Notes under the pieces: model-generated
Told to the model about the DNA's origin: nothing
The model's database searches: none
What the model saw: the letters and a program-made list of their open reading frames with translations, nothing else
Shown: piece by piece, positions 54,862 through 63,813 of the stretch
How the letters are laid out: the number at the start of each line of letters is the position of its first letter
Numbering within the stretch: the first letter of the stretch is position 1
Translations under genes and position numbers: made by a program
NCBI GenBank assembly: GCA_963727915.1
Contig: CAVSID010000003.1
Coordinates: 62,001 to 126,000, forward strand
Origin: CAWAND01 sp963727915
GTDB lineage: Bacteria; Chloroflexota; Anaerolineae; Anaerolineales; E44-bin32
Length of the DNA stretch: 64,000 nt
Direction: 5' to 3'

Positions 54862-55379
54862 TCATGAAAAAGGGAAGCGAGCTATGCCAATAGAATGGTT
54901 TGCAGCACCCTCATCCCAAGGCCCAATCCCCCCTTTCGTTTCCGCAACGAGATTCCATCTTAGGGCCCCCACAGTTGTCGAACAACACATCCTGGTACAA
55001 AAGACGAATGCCGTCCGCTCCCTTTTATCTGGAGGTTGAAATCGACTGACCATGGCGAGTCATTTCCCTTGAATTGAACCGACACCGACCGAAAGTGATC
55101 GGTCGGAATCTGCACAGCCCACCACAATGCTCGCACGCGAGGGTCAGCCGCAAGCTGATTCTTGCGCAATGGAGGGGCGAATCCGCTCCCATCCCCTACC
55201 AGGGCCGAGAGGCCCATCTGGCGGACCCGCCCGCCTACCGCCCGACGGATCTTCCAGGGCATATGGACGGCCTGTGAGAAGGCCTCTCCGCCTACCGGAA
55301 CAACAAGGAAGTCCTGGAATTCAAACGGGTTGTCAGCGTGAAGTCCACTGCCGATGATGCCTAATTGGGGCATGGGCAA
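54862..55379 (-). CDS. Unrecognised open reading frame, possibly frameshifted
   Basis: Two minus-strand reading frames join near 54990. The first gives about 139 residues with FQDFLVVPVGGEAFSQAVHM, then RRAVGGRVRQMGLSALVGDG and RVRALWWAVQIPTDHFRSVS. The second adds LRWNLVAETKGGIGPWDEGA and ends ARFPFS. There is no known motif, and the strength of the coding signal is weak. It lies just inside the presumed island to the right of the tRNA scar. It could be a decayed gene or chance. Confidence 0.25.
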
Positions 55380-55580
55380 TGCGTTGGGCCCTACTGGGTT
55401 CTGTTAGGTGTACGAGGGGAGCCTTTTCGATGCCGTTGCGGCGCGGTTGCTCCGCTCCCGTGGCACCGACCCAGCCTGGCTGTGAAGTCGATTTTCCACT
55501 GCGTGTGGATCAGTTCGAATGCCAGATACCGCACCGATTCGAACACGGCATATTCGTGGTTGCAGGTCGCGGCCCTGGTA

Positions 55581-56952
55581 TCAAAGCGCCCGGGGATGCT
55601 TTCCCGCCCGCCAGTGGGATTCAATTTCTTCCAGGCTTTTCCCTTTGGTTTCTGGCACGAGCAAATAGGCAAATATCCATGCCCCTATACTGACGACCCC
55701 GTACAACCAGAATGTGGCCGCTTTCCCCACAACTTGCGTGAGCGTCAGGAACGACAAGGCCACAATCAGATTGGCGGTCCAATTGGCGATTGTCCCGACG
55801 CTCATGGCCCGGCCCCGGATGCCCAGCGGGTAGATCTCCGAGAGTATCAACCAGAAAACTGGCCCCAGGCCCACAGCAAACGAGCCGACATAGACCATCA
55901 GGCTCACCACAGCGATCCAGCCCAAGCTGCCGGACAATTGCGGCAGCCAAAACGCCAGCCCCAACACGACCAGGCCCAGCGTCATGCCCCCCAAACTTAC
56001 CAACAAAAGCGGGCGCCTGCCGATCCGGTCAATCAGCTGCATGGCCACCAGCGTCAAGAGGACATTGACGATGCCGACGCCCAGACTGGCCAGAATCGCC
56101 GCCGACGCCGAAGAAAGGCCGGCGAAGGTGAAAATGGTCGGGGCGTAGTAGATGACCGTGTTGATACCAGTGATTTGCTGGGCAATGGCCAGACCTACGC
56201 CCACGATCATTGCCATTCGCAAGAGCGGGCTGAGCAGTTCGGACCAATGTCCTTTCTGCCCCATCACGCTTTGTTTAATCGCTTCGAGCTCGCTGGATAC
56301 GTTTTCGGGGACGCGAATTCTGTTCAGCACGTCCCGGGCTTGATCCACGTGTCCGCGAGCCGCCAACCAGCGTGGGCTGTCGGGGACAATCATCAATCCC
56401 ACGCCAAATGCGGCCGCAGGAATCACCGCCATCGCAAACATCCAGCGCCAGGCCTGCGACCCGGCAAAAGCGTAGTCAACCAGGTAGGAGATCACAATAC
56501 CGCTGGTGAGAGCAACTTGGTTGATCGAGACTAGTTCCCCGCGAATTGCCACCGGAGCAATCTCGGAGATGTAGAGCGGGGCCACAAACGACGCCACGCC
56601 TATGGCGGCGCCGGCCACGATCCTTGCGGCGATCAGCCAGCCTGTGCCGGGCGCCAGAGCCGCCCCGATGGCCCCCAGACCGAACACACACGCGGTGACG
56701 ATCAATAATCTACGGCGTCCCAGGCGGTCGGCCAGGATTCCTCCGGCTGCCGCGCCAGCCAACGCTCCCAGCAAGACTGCGCTGACGACGATTTCCTCGA
56801 TTTCCCGCCGACAGAGAAAAATCATGCTGAATGAACAGAATGGCGCCTGAGATAACTCCGGTGTCATAGCCAAATAGCAGGCCTCCCAGCGCCGATATGG
56901 CAGCGGCGAGGTAGACGAAGCGATTGTTGACCGGCTTAGGCTTGTTAGCCAT
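55581..56952 (-). CDS. MFS sugar porter (one frameshift)
   Basis: Proton-linked or facilitated sugar transporter, 12 helices, about 457 residues. From ATG 56952, which overlaps the glucoamylase stop: FVYLAAAISALGGLLFGYDT and GVISGAILFIQHDFSLSA. After a break near 56815: VVSAVLLGALAGAAAGGILA, the motif DRLGRRRLLI, VPDSPRWLAARG, IAQQITGINTVIYYAPTIFT (sugar-binding helix 7), DRIGRRPLLLVSLGG and VPETKGKSLEEIESHWR at the end. The QQxxGxN and PETKG motifs mark the sugar porter family. It probably imports the glucose freed by the GH15 enzyme. Confidence 0.92.
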
Positions 56953-59398
56953 TTGACGCGCTCTTCTGAGCTGAGGCAAACTCATCCTGGACCGACGAAA
57001 CGACACGAACAATGAAGTCCGTACCCTCCCAATGACCAGCCTCGGGCCAGTAGAACGTAAACATGATCTGCTTTCCTTTGGAAAATGTCTGTGTTGGGAG
57101 ATCGACGATGTGAATCCCCAATCCCACATCGTGGGTGTGAGCATCGGTGACGGTGTTCCAATCATCGACGCTCCAATGGACAACAGCTGGCGCCAGTGTC
57201 TCGATGCGCAGTATCTTGCCGGCCGGCAGCCATCGAATTTTGTGATTAAATCGCCACACCACTCGTGGGGATACGGTCTTCCCTGTAAGGTACCGTTCTA
57301 CTGTTTGTGGCGGTAGATCAAAAAGGCGTCCGTCACGCAATGAGCGTCGCAGCTTGAGGTACTCGGCATGCGCCCAGACAAGCGGCATGGCCGAACCAGA
57401 AGGCCGGCCCAAATATAACTCGCGTTCCGGGATGTCCGGCAAGTCCCAGACTTGCTCCGAGATTAGGCCGCCTTCATTGGCAAAAGATTCCAGCATTGCC
57501 AAGAGTTGATCAGCACTTTCCACCCGGCCTGCCGCCAGTTCGTAGTGGGCCCGTTCACCGGTTAGCAATGGCCATCCGCGGCCAACACCTGTTCCGTCAA
57601 ATGGCGCGCCATCCACATGCTCGCCATAGCCATCGTCGTTGTAGCGATGCCATGTGGAACCGGACGGTGTTTCCACCTTGAGCAAGGCGTCAATCACTTG
57701 TGCAGTGTCACAAATACGAGGATCGTCGGCGGTGCGCAACCCAAAACGCACCAGGGCCAATGCGTCGGGACTCACCATATATTCGGCCTCGCGAGTGTCT
57801 TCGGCGGCCAAAACGTTCTTTACTTGCACATTCTCCTGGAAGCGCGATACGCCTTCCTCCGTTCCCTGCGGGGCAATTCGAACATAATATCCACCTACGT
57901 TGAACTTACGGCACCAGTCCGTGCCAGACACATACATCCAGTGATCGATGGAGCTGTTCCAGACATCCGCTACCTCGCGCAGGTAAATTGCGATGGAGGC
58001 TTCGTGATTCAGATCTGCCAGGTCCGCCGCCGCCAGGAGTGCGGCGGTTTCCGCCGCGACGGTGAAGGGTGAATAGCCCGGATCTTCCTCCCAGCGATCC
58101 TCAGGACTAACCGGGCCGTTACGCGCTAAGTAGCCTGCGGCCTGGCGGACCATTGGCCAAAAGCGGGCCATGTCGCCCTCGCCCAATGCCTTCTCGCGAC
58201 GGGCCAGGTCAACCAGAAGAATCGGCAATGCCGTCTCGTCCATTTGGATTCCATCCCAATAAGGCGAACCATCCAACCACATGTTTTGGGCCCAGTGCCC
58301 ATCCGCCTGCTGAGTGGTCCGCAAATAAACCAAAACACGGCGCACGTCCTCGTACGCGCCACCGGCAAGCAAGCCGCCTGCCGTTTCCACCATGTCGCGC
58401 GACCAGACAAGGTGGTAGCCGCCCAGATCGTCGTCCCCCTTGCTGAATCCCCACGGGATAGACAGGCTGGCGATGGTACCTCCGGGGGCAGTCTTGGACT
58501 CGTGGGTGCGCAAAACGGCGAGGCTGATCCGTGATAGGTCCTTTGAACCGGGTCTGTTCTCTTTCAGCGTGGCGTGCGTGTTTATCCATTCCTGCCAGCC
58601 GGCGATGTAGTCGCGCTTCGCCTTGTCAAAACCATCGCCCAGGCTGGCGAGGGCATTTCGGGCCGCTTCCTCCGGGTTGCTGCCGAAGCCGAGCGAAAGC
58701 AAGAAGTTTCCCTGCGACTGGGCGAGGTCGATCTCAGCCGTCAGGGCCACATTGCCTTCCTCAGCCCGCATGTATTCCCAGGTCATCTGTTTGTGCGCTT
58801 TCAGGTCCTGCCATCCATCAGACGAGCCGACGTAACCTGCAGACCGCTTGATCCACGGTGCGGAACATGTCAGCGCCAACGCAGTACCCTTGCGCTGGGC
58901 AAACAACATCGGCGTACCCTCAAATTCGTCCAGCCAAGCAGTGTTGCCGCTGCCGCGGTTGCCCAGGTGGGGCGAAAGGAGGACATGAAGGTGAAGATCA
59001 GACAGTGTGCCTTGCAGAGCAATTAACCGGACCTGTTGCAGCACCGTGTCTCGTTGTGGATCAGTAACAATATGCTTCTCGATGCGATAGCGGCCATCAC
59101 GGGAAGAGTTGACCAACCGGAATCCCGGGACACCATCAGCCAACCAATGAACCGAGGAGTCGGCGTCACGTTTCTCCTCGGAGAAGTAATTCACTCCATC
59201 CGTGACAATGAACCCCATATCACGGACGCAGGCCTGATCGATACGGGGGTAGTACATCTCGTTAAAGATTCCGTGGCTTAACGTGAACCAGACGTGGCTC
59301 TTATTGCTAAGGGCTGTGCCGACGCCGGTCTTGGCACTGGACGTCCAACACGCTGGAATCCCGGGTCCTCCCGGCGCGGAACTATCGGATGGGCACAT
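56945..59398 (-). CDS. Glucoamylase, GH15 (glucan 1,4-alpha-glucosidase)
   Basis: Intact 817 residues. The N-terminal GH15 super-beta-sandwich domain (VGTALSNKSHVWFTLSHGIF, MYYPRIDQACVRDMGFIVTD) is followed by the (alpha/alpha)6 catalytic barrel: GGYHLVWSRDMVETAGGLLA, GHWAQNMWLDGSPYWDGIQM, RWEEDPGYSPFTVAAE with the catalytic-acid Glu, and GRGWPLLTGERAHYELAAGR with the base region. A C-terminal beta domain ends near YWPEAGHWEGTDFIV. No signal peptide is visible, so it may act in the cytoplasm on malto-oligosaccharides or glycogen. Codon use and G+C look lower than in the left part of the window. Operon with the SDR (32 bases upstream) and sugar porter. Confidence 0.93.
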   Translation of the reverse strand: MCPSDSSAPGGPGIPACWTSSAKTGVGTALSNKSHVWFTLSHGIFNEMYYPRIDQACVRDMGFIVTDGVNYFSEEKRDADSSVHWLADGVPGFRLVNSSRDGRYRIEKHIVTDPQRDTVLQQVRLIALQGTLSDLHLHVLLSPHLGNRGSGNTAWLDEFEGTPMLFAQRKGTALALTCSAPWIKRSAGYVGSSDGWQDLKAHKQMTWEYMRAEEGNVALTAEIDLAQSQGNFLLSLGFGSNPEEAARNALASLGDGFDKAKRDYIAGWQEWINTHATLKENRPGSKDLSRISLAVLRTHESKTAPGGTIASLSIPWGFSKGDDDLGGYHLVWSRDMVETAGGLLAGGAYEDVRRVLVYLRTTQQADGHWAQNMWLDGSPYWDGIQMDETALPILLVDLARREKALGEGDMARFWPMVRQAAGYLARNGPVSPEDRWEEDPGYSPFTVAAETAALLAAADLADLNHEASIAIYLREVADVWNSSIDHWMYVSGTDWCRKFNVGGYYVRIAPQGTEEGVSRFQENVQVKNVLAAEDTREAEYMVSPDALALVRFGLRTADDPRICDTAQVIDALLKVETPSGSTWHRYNDDGYGEHVDGAPFDGTGVGRGWPLLTGERAHYELAAGRVESADQLLAMLESFANEGGLISEQVWDLPDIPERELYLGRPSGSAMPLVWAHAEYLKLRRSLRDGRLFDLPPQTVERYLTGKTVSPRVVWRFNHKIRWLPAGKILRIETLAPAVVHWSVDDWNTVTDAHTHDVGLGIHIVDLPTQTFSKGKQIMFTFYWPEAGHWEGTDFIVRVVSSVQDEFASAQKSASNG

Positions 59399-59430
59399 GC
59401 TGTCTTCCTATTGTCTGTTGGGGCGTGTGA

Positions 59431-60214
59431 TTAGCCACCATGAGCGAAGTCGGGGTAATCCGTCATGCCACCGTCCACAAAAACCGTGCGTCCGGTCAAA
59501 TAGGAGGCGGCTTCTGATACCAGCACCACAGCCATGTGAGCGATTTCCTCAGGTTCTCCCATGCGATGGAGCGGGATCTTTTCCAGTAAGTCTTGCAGGC
59601 TCTGAGGATCGCCCCAGACAGAGCGGTTGATCGGCGTCTTGATCGCTCCGGGCGCAATTGCCAGCACCCGTATTCCGTAGGGGGCTGCCTCTTGCGCCAG
59701 AGTCTTCGTCAACATGGCGACGGCTGCCTTGCTGGCGGTGTAGGCGCTGTGACGAGACCAGGCAATTTCCTCATGCACCGAACTCATATTGAGCAGGACC
59801 CCGCTCTTCTGGGGCACCATGCGTTTCAGGGCCTCCCGTGCGCAGTAGAAAACTCCAAACAAATTCACCTCGATCACTTGTCGCCATGCCGCGATATCAT
59901 CATCCCATCCCAAGGCGGAGACGCCGTCAATGCCGGCGTTGTTGATAAGAATGTCAATTCCTCCCCACGCCACATCGACTTGCCGGAAGAGTTCCCCGAC
60001 TGCCTTAGGATCGGATACATCCGCCTGAATTGAAATCGCTTCGCCGTGGTTCCGATTGATCTTCTGGACGAATTCATCCGCCGCTTCCGGATGGGTCACG
60101 TAATTGATCGCCACTTTTGCGCCGGCAGCCGCAAGCTCAAGCGCAATCGCCGCCCCGATCCCGGAATTGCCTCCAGTCACGAGGGCGCGTTTGTTATCGA
60201 GTTCTCAGATTCAT
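59431..60214 (-). CDS. Short-chain dehydrogenase, glucose 1-dehydrogenase-like (one frameshift)
   Basis: About 261 residues. ATG 60214 (MNLR), an indel near 60200, then NKRALVTGGNSGIGAAIALE with the NAD(P) motif, VAINYVTHPEAADEFVQKIN, ISIQADVSDPKAVGELFRQV and LINNAGIDGVSALGW. The active site is MSSVHEEIAWSRHSAYTASK (Ser, Tyr, Lys all present), then GIRVLAIAPGAIKTPINRSV and YLTGRTVFVDGGMTDYPDF. The sequence resembles Bacillus glucose 1-dehydrogenases, which fits a neighbouring glucoamylase and sugar porter. It heads the operon. The precise substrate is unproven. Confidence 0.88.
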
Positions 60215-61082
60215 GTTGTTTCTCCTGGTCACATACAAATACGGGTCGAAGAGTTACCTCGATAGGCGACGAACCCTGGGTCAATTTTAGGTGGCCGGAC
60301 ATTCTTACCGATCATCCGACAAACCCACCTGGATTCGACGCATGTGTCTTGTATCCTCATGTCCGCCGAGAGGTTTCGTCTTGCTCAGGCAAGATGGACT
60401 CATCTGAAATCACCGAGCAGGCCGCGCACCGTCATACAACATCTCGGCAATCTTCAAATGCTCCGGCGAGATCCAAATCGGAAGGGTAATTCCTCGGTCA
60501 GGATGCTGCATCACGCTCGAAGAGCATGAACCCTCTGGATTGGAAGCTGCGCGGCAGAGGAACGTCTCATACTTTAAGGATAGCAAACTCTCGTTGGACC
60601 TCAGTTTTGCGACAGGCACTCTGAAGTGTTCTTTCCCGACATGGATGGTGGATAGATCACGGAGTTCCGGCCGACCATAACCCTGGAGTAGAGGTTAGCA
60701 GGCATCCCCTCCAGCCGGCACAGCGCGGCGAGACAAACACCGCTGGGCAAGCCGTGTTCCCGGCAACATTCGCTCCCGTCTCGCTATAATAGGGTCTACA
60801 AGTGTGGCTTGTTAGACGGTCCTTGATATCTCACATGGTCCGATGACATGCCGCAAGCAAGTCTGGCCCGCTGCACGCCCTGGCTGTCTGTACCATTCAC
60901 TATCCATGGGGAGGCAGCAAAGGAATCGGCGGAAGTTAAGGACGCGCGGTTCAGATATCAGAGGTTGAAATGAAGCCGTGAGGCCGGCATGGTAAGGAAC
61001 CCTTGAATGCGACGCCTGAGTACCAGAGTACCTCTCTGGAATAGTGCGTCCTCGCAAACCTATTAAGACTTGGAGGCTATGT
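60215..61082. other. Intergenic stretch with no supported gene
   Basis: 868 bases between divergent genes. Short open frames in both directions lack motifs. A -10-like TATAAT occurs near 60785 without a matching -35 box. The string GTCAATTTTAGGTGGCCGG near 60280 resembles ends of some IS21-like elements, but no transposase remnant accompanies it. I see no RNA gene here. Confidence 0.4.
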
Positions 61083-62267
61083 ATGCGTGGCGGTCTTCGA
61101 CTCGGCCGAATCTTCGGCATCAATATCTACGTTGATTGGAGTTGGATCTTTATTTTCCTGCTCGTGACATGGAGCCTGGCAGCTGGCCTGTTCCCAGAGT
61201 TGCACCCGAACTGGGGAGTGACCCTCAACTGGGGCACGGCAATTGCCGCCTCCCTGCTATTCTTTGCCTCGGTGCTGGCACACGAACTGGCACATTCAGT
61301 CGTCGCCAAGTCTCAAGGGATCCCTGTCCGTAATATTACGCTGTTCCTCTTTGGCGGCGTGTCCAATATTCAACGTGAGCCAACATCGCCCGGCGCCGAG
61401 TTTGTGATGGCCATCGTCGGGCCACTCACCAGCCTCATACTCGGAGTGATCTTCCTCTTGCTGAGCGGTGCGACGGCGGCCGGGCTGGATGTGATTGCGG
61501 GTACGGCGACCGGCCCACTCGCCCAACTCGATCCACTCTCGACCTTGCTGATGTGGTTGGGACCGATCAACATCCTCTTGGGGGTTTTCAACTTGATCCC
61601 CGGCTTTCCGCTGGATGGCGGGCGTGTGCTGCGCTCTGTGCTGTGGGCCATCACGAAGAATCTGCGGCTTGCCACGCGATGGGCCACCTGGATCGGGCAG
61701 ATGGTGTCGTGGCTCTTTATCATCACAGGCATTGCGATGATCTTTGGACTCTCGATGCCCTTCTTTGGTACGGGCCTTATCGGTGGTCTGTGGCTAGCCA
61801 TCATCGGCTGGTTCCTCCACAGCGCCGCCATCCAGAGCTACCAGCAGGTCGTCGTCGATGATTTGCTCGAAGGGGTGCCAGTCTCCCGCCTAATGCAATC
61901 CAACGCGCCGAGCGTTCAGCCCGACATCTCGGTCAGTACTCTGGTGCACGACCATATCATCGGTGCGAGCGAGCGCGCCTTCCCGGTGGTGCAGGGCGAT
62001 CGCTTGGTGGGCATGGTGTCCGTGGAAGACGTCCGCAAAGTGGATCGCACCGCCTGGGACACGACTACGGTGAGCCAGATTATGCAACCCTCTGACCAAA
62101 TCGCCGTGGCGACTCCGCAGGAAGATGCTGCCGAGGCTATGAAAGAATTGGGAAGCCGCAACGTGCACCAGATGCCCGTGGTGCAGGACGGTCAACTGCT
62201 GGGGATGCTGCGCCAGCAAGATATCGTAATGTGGCTGCAGTTACACTCAGACCGCATGGCAAGGTGA
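61083..62267 (+). CDS. Site-2-type membrane metalloprotease with tandem CBS domains (M50B)
   Basis: 394 residues, intact. ATG 61083 has GGAGG 8 bases upstream. Six transmembrane helices; the zinc site is SVLAHELAHSVVAKSQGIPV (HExxH) plus GVFNLIPGFPLDGGRVLRSV (the NxxPxxPLDGG third ligand). ITLFLFGGVSNIQREPTSPG is typical of the SpoIVFB-like subgroup. The C-terminus carries two CBS motifs: DLLEGVPVSRLMQSNAPSVQ through MVSVEDVRKVDRTAW and TTVSQIMQPSDQIAVATPQE through GMLRQQDIVMWLQL. It would cut a membrane-bound regulator in response to a nucleotide bound at the CBS pair. No partner gene is adjacent. Confidence 0.93.
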   Translation: MRGGLRLGRIFGINIYVDWSWIFIFLLVTWSLAAGLFPELHPNWGVTLNWGTAIAASLLFFASVLAHELAHSVVAKSQGIPVRNITLFLFGGVSNIQREPTSPGAEFVMAIVGPLTSLILGVIFLLLSGATAAGLDVIAGTATGPLAQLDPLSTLLMWLGPINILLGVFNLIPGFPLDGGRVLRSVLWAITKNLRLATRWATWIGQMVSWLFIITGIAMIFGLSMPFFGTGLIGGLWLAIIGWFLHSAAIQSYQQVVVDDLLEGVPVSRLMQSNAPSVQPDISVSTLVHDHIIGASERAFPVVQGDRLVGMVSVEDVRKVDRTAWDTTTVSQIMQPSDQIAVATPQEDAAEAMKELGSRNVHQMPVVQDGQLLGMLRQQDIVMWLQLHSDRMAR

Positions 62268-62784
62268 GGTTCTGGGCTGAGATCAAGAATTCCGGGTGTC
62301 GATCTGGCAAGATAATTGATGAATGCCCTGAATTCGAAGACCAATGTGGGAATAAATGAAGGGCATCAGGAAGCTGTCGGCGGCGCTGCCCAAGCTTTTG
62401 TCGGGCGACCGCCATCAGCCAGAACCTTGTGCACCCGGAGAGGGGTATCCATTGGGGCTAAGATCGACATCCTCAAGTAAGAATACGATCATGAGGGTTG
62501 AGCATCAATACACAACGATCCTATCGAACAGATGAGTTTGGAGAATCACCTGACGAACGAGATTCGGAGAATGCCAGGATAGCCCAGTAGGGGGCGTCGT
62601 CGCCTTGTCACGGAAAGCCCGACCGGGGAAAGAAGGTGGTTACCGGTCTTTCGGGACAGAGAACAGCGAGAATTCTTCGCCACGTCAGGGGAACAGCCCA
62701 TAGCCCTTGCGAGGCAATTCTGCAGGTGGAGACTAGGTCAGTCGGCAACCGAGTCTATCGTGTCAGCCAGAGTGAGACAATTTG
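62268..62784. other. Intergenic stretch with no supported gene
   Basis: About 520 bases of lower apparent G+C between the protease gene and the degraded GT2 gene. No ORF with recognisable motifs, no tRNA and no clear terminator were seen. It may include the right-hand boundary region of the presumed island or the lost 5' part of the GT2 gene. Confidence 0.4.
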
Positions 62785-63740
62785 CGCCTCCAAGCTAGGA
62801 CTTACTTCTGCCGCCTCGACGGCCGATGAGGCCATCGAGTTGGTGTTGCCGGGGACGTTCCGGGATCTCGAGATGGTCGCAGTCGACGATGGATCCACAG
62901 ACGATACCGTCGAGCGTCTGGCGGCATGGCAGGGGCGCAATCGGCGCGTGAAGCTGGTCCGCCGCTCCAGAAACGGCGTCATCCCCGCTCTCAACACTGG
63001 CTTGGAAGAGAGCCAAGCCCAGCTCGTGGCGCGCATGGACGGGGGACGACATCTCTCTGCCCGAGCGCCTGGAGAGTCCGGTCGCGCTGCTTGAGGCGCA
63101 ACCCGATCTCGCCGTGGCCGGCGGCCCGGTACGCGGGTTTCCCGAGTCGCATGTGCGCGAGGGTTTCCGGATCTACATCGATTGGCCCAACAGCCTTGTG
63201 TCGCACGATGACAACGTGCGACAGATCTTTGTCGAGCGCCCATTGGCGCATCCAAACGTGATGATGCGCTGAGTGTGGGCTGAGCGCGTCGGCGGGTATC
63301 AGGAGAGCGGTTGGCCCGAAGGGTTACGATCTGTGGCTGCGGCTCAATCAGGCGGGGGCGCGCTTCGCCAAGGTCCCACAGGTTCTGTTGCTGTGGTGTG
63401 GGGACAGTGGGCGGGCGACGCGAACTGACCGCGGCTATGCCGTAGAGAACTTTCTGCGGGCAAAGGCGCATTATCTTGGGCGCGGCCCGTAGGCAGACCG
63501 CGATGGAGTCATTATCTGCGGAGCCGGGCAGATGGGCAGGCGCTTGTCCAAGCACCTGCTGCACCGGGGGGCCGGGCTGCCTCATTGTGAGCGTCGAAGA
63601 TCTTGGAGATTGGTGGGGGCAATCTACCCACCCCGTGGTACTGGCTGCCGCGGGGCTCAAGAGGCGCGCGGCAGCTCATCCGCCAGCAACTCATCGATCG
63701 GGGGCTGGTTGAAGGTCGCGACTGGTGGGCGGTGGCATGA
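62785..63740 (+). pseudogene. Degraded glycosyltransferase family 2 gene
   Basis: The expected order of a GT2 is present but broken: STADEAIELVLPGTFRDLEM, VAVDDGSTDDTVERLAAWQG, KLVRRSRNGVIPALNTGLEE and QLVARMDG; then in other frames DDISLPERLESPVALLEAQP-like sequence, VAGGPVRGFPESHVREGFRI, HPNVMMR and a TGA at about 63270; then GGYQESGWPEGYDLWLRL-like text and AGARFAKVPQVLLLWCGDSG. The C-terminal segment has GAGQMGRRLSKHLLHRG and ends GRDWWAVA at TGA 63738. The N-terminal start and strand-1 LPVRN motif are not preserved. More damaged than the single-indel genes, so probably a true pseudogene, though sequence errors contribute. Confidence 0.7.
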
Positions 63741-63776
63741 ACGCCTTCCGCCTGGCGAGAGAGGCGTCACCAAGAT

Positions 63777-63794
63777 TTGTGATGGATTTCACAA
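63777..63794. repeat. Dispersed palindrome TTGTGA-N6-TCACAA (copy 7)
   Basis: TTGTGATGGATTTCACAA, perfect 6-bp arms. It lies between convergent coding regions (the GT2 remnant ends at 63740 and the cytochrome gene ends at 63814). Confidence 0.7.
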
Positions 63795-63813
63795 GACGAC
63801 CCAGCTGAGCGCC

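Noticed and set aside
55365..56534. A long plus-strand open frame (about 390 codons) opposite the sugar porter gene.
   Set aside because: It is antisense to a clear MFS transporter; its translation is rich in Arg, Gln, His and Pro and has no motif. Long antisense frames are expected in GC-rich DNA.
57698..57713. TTGTGCAGTGTCACAA inside the glucoamylase gene.
   Set aside because: Arms are TTGTG/CACAA with total length 16 rather than 18, so the spacing differs from the dispersed element.
60270..60300. GTCAATTTTAGGTGGCCGG, reminiscent of IS21-like ends.
   Set aside because: Only one short match from memory, no matching inverted end and no istA/istB remnant were found.
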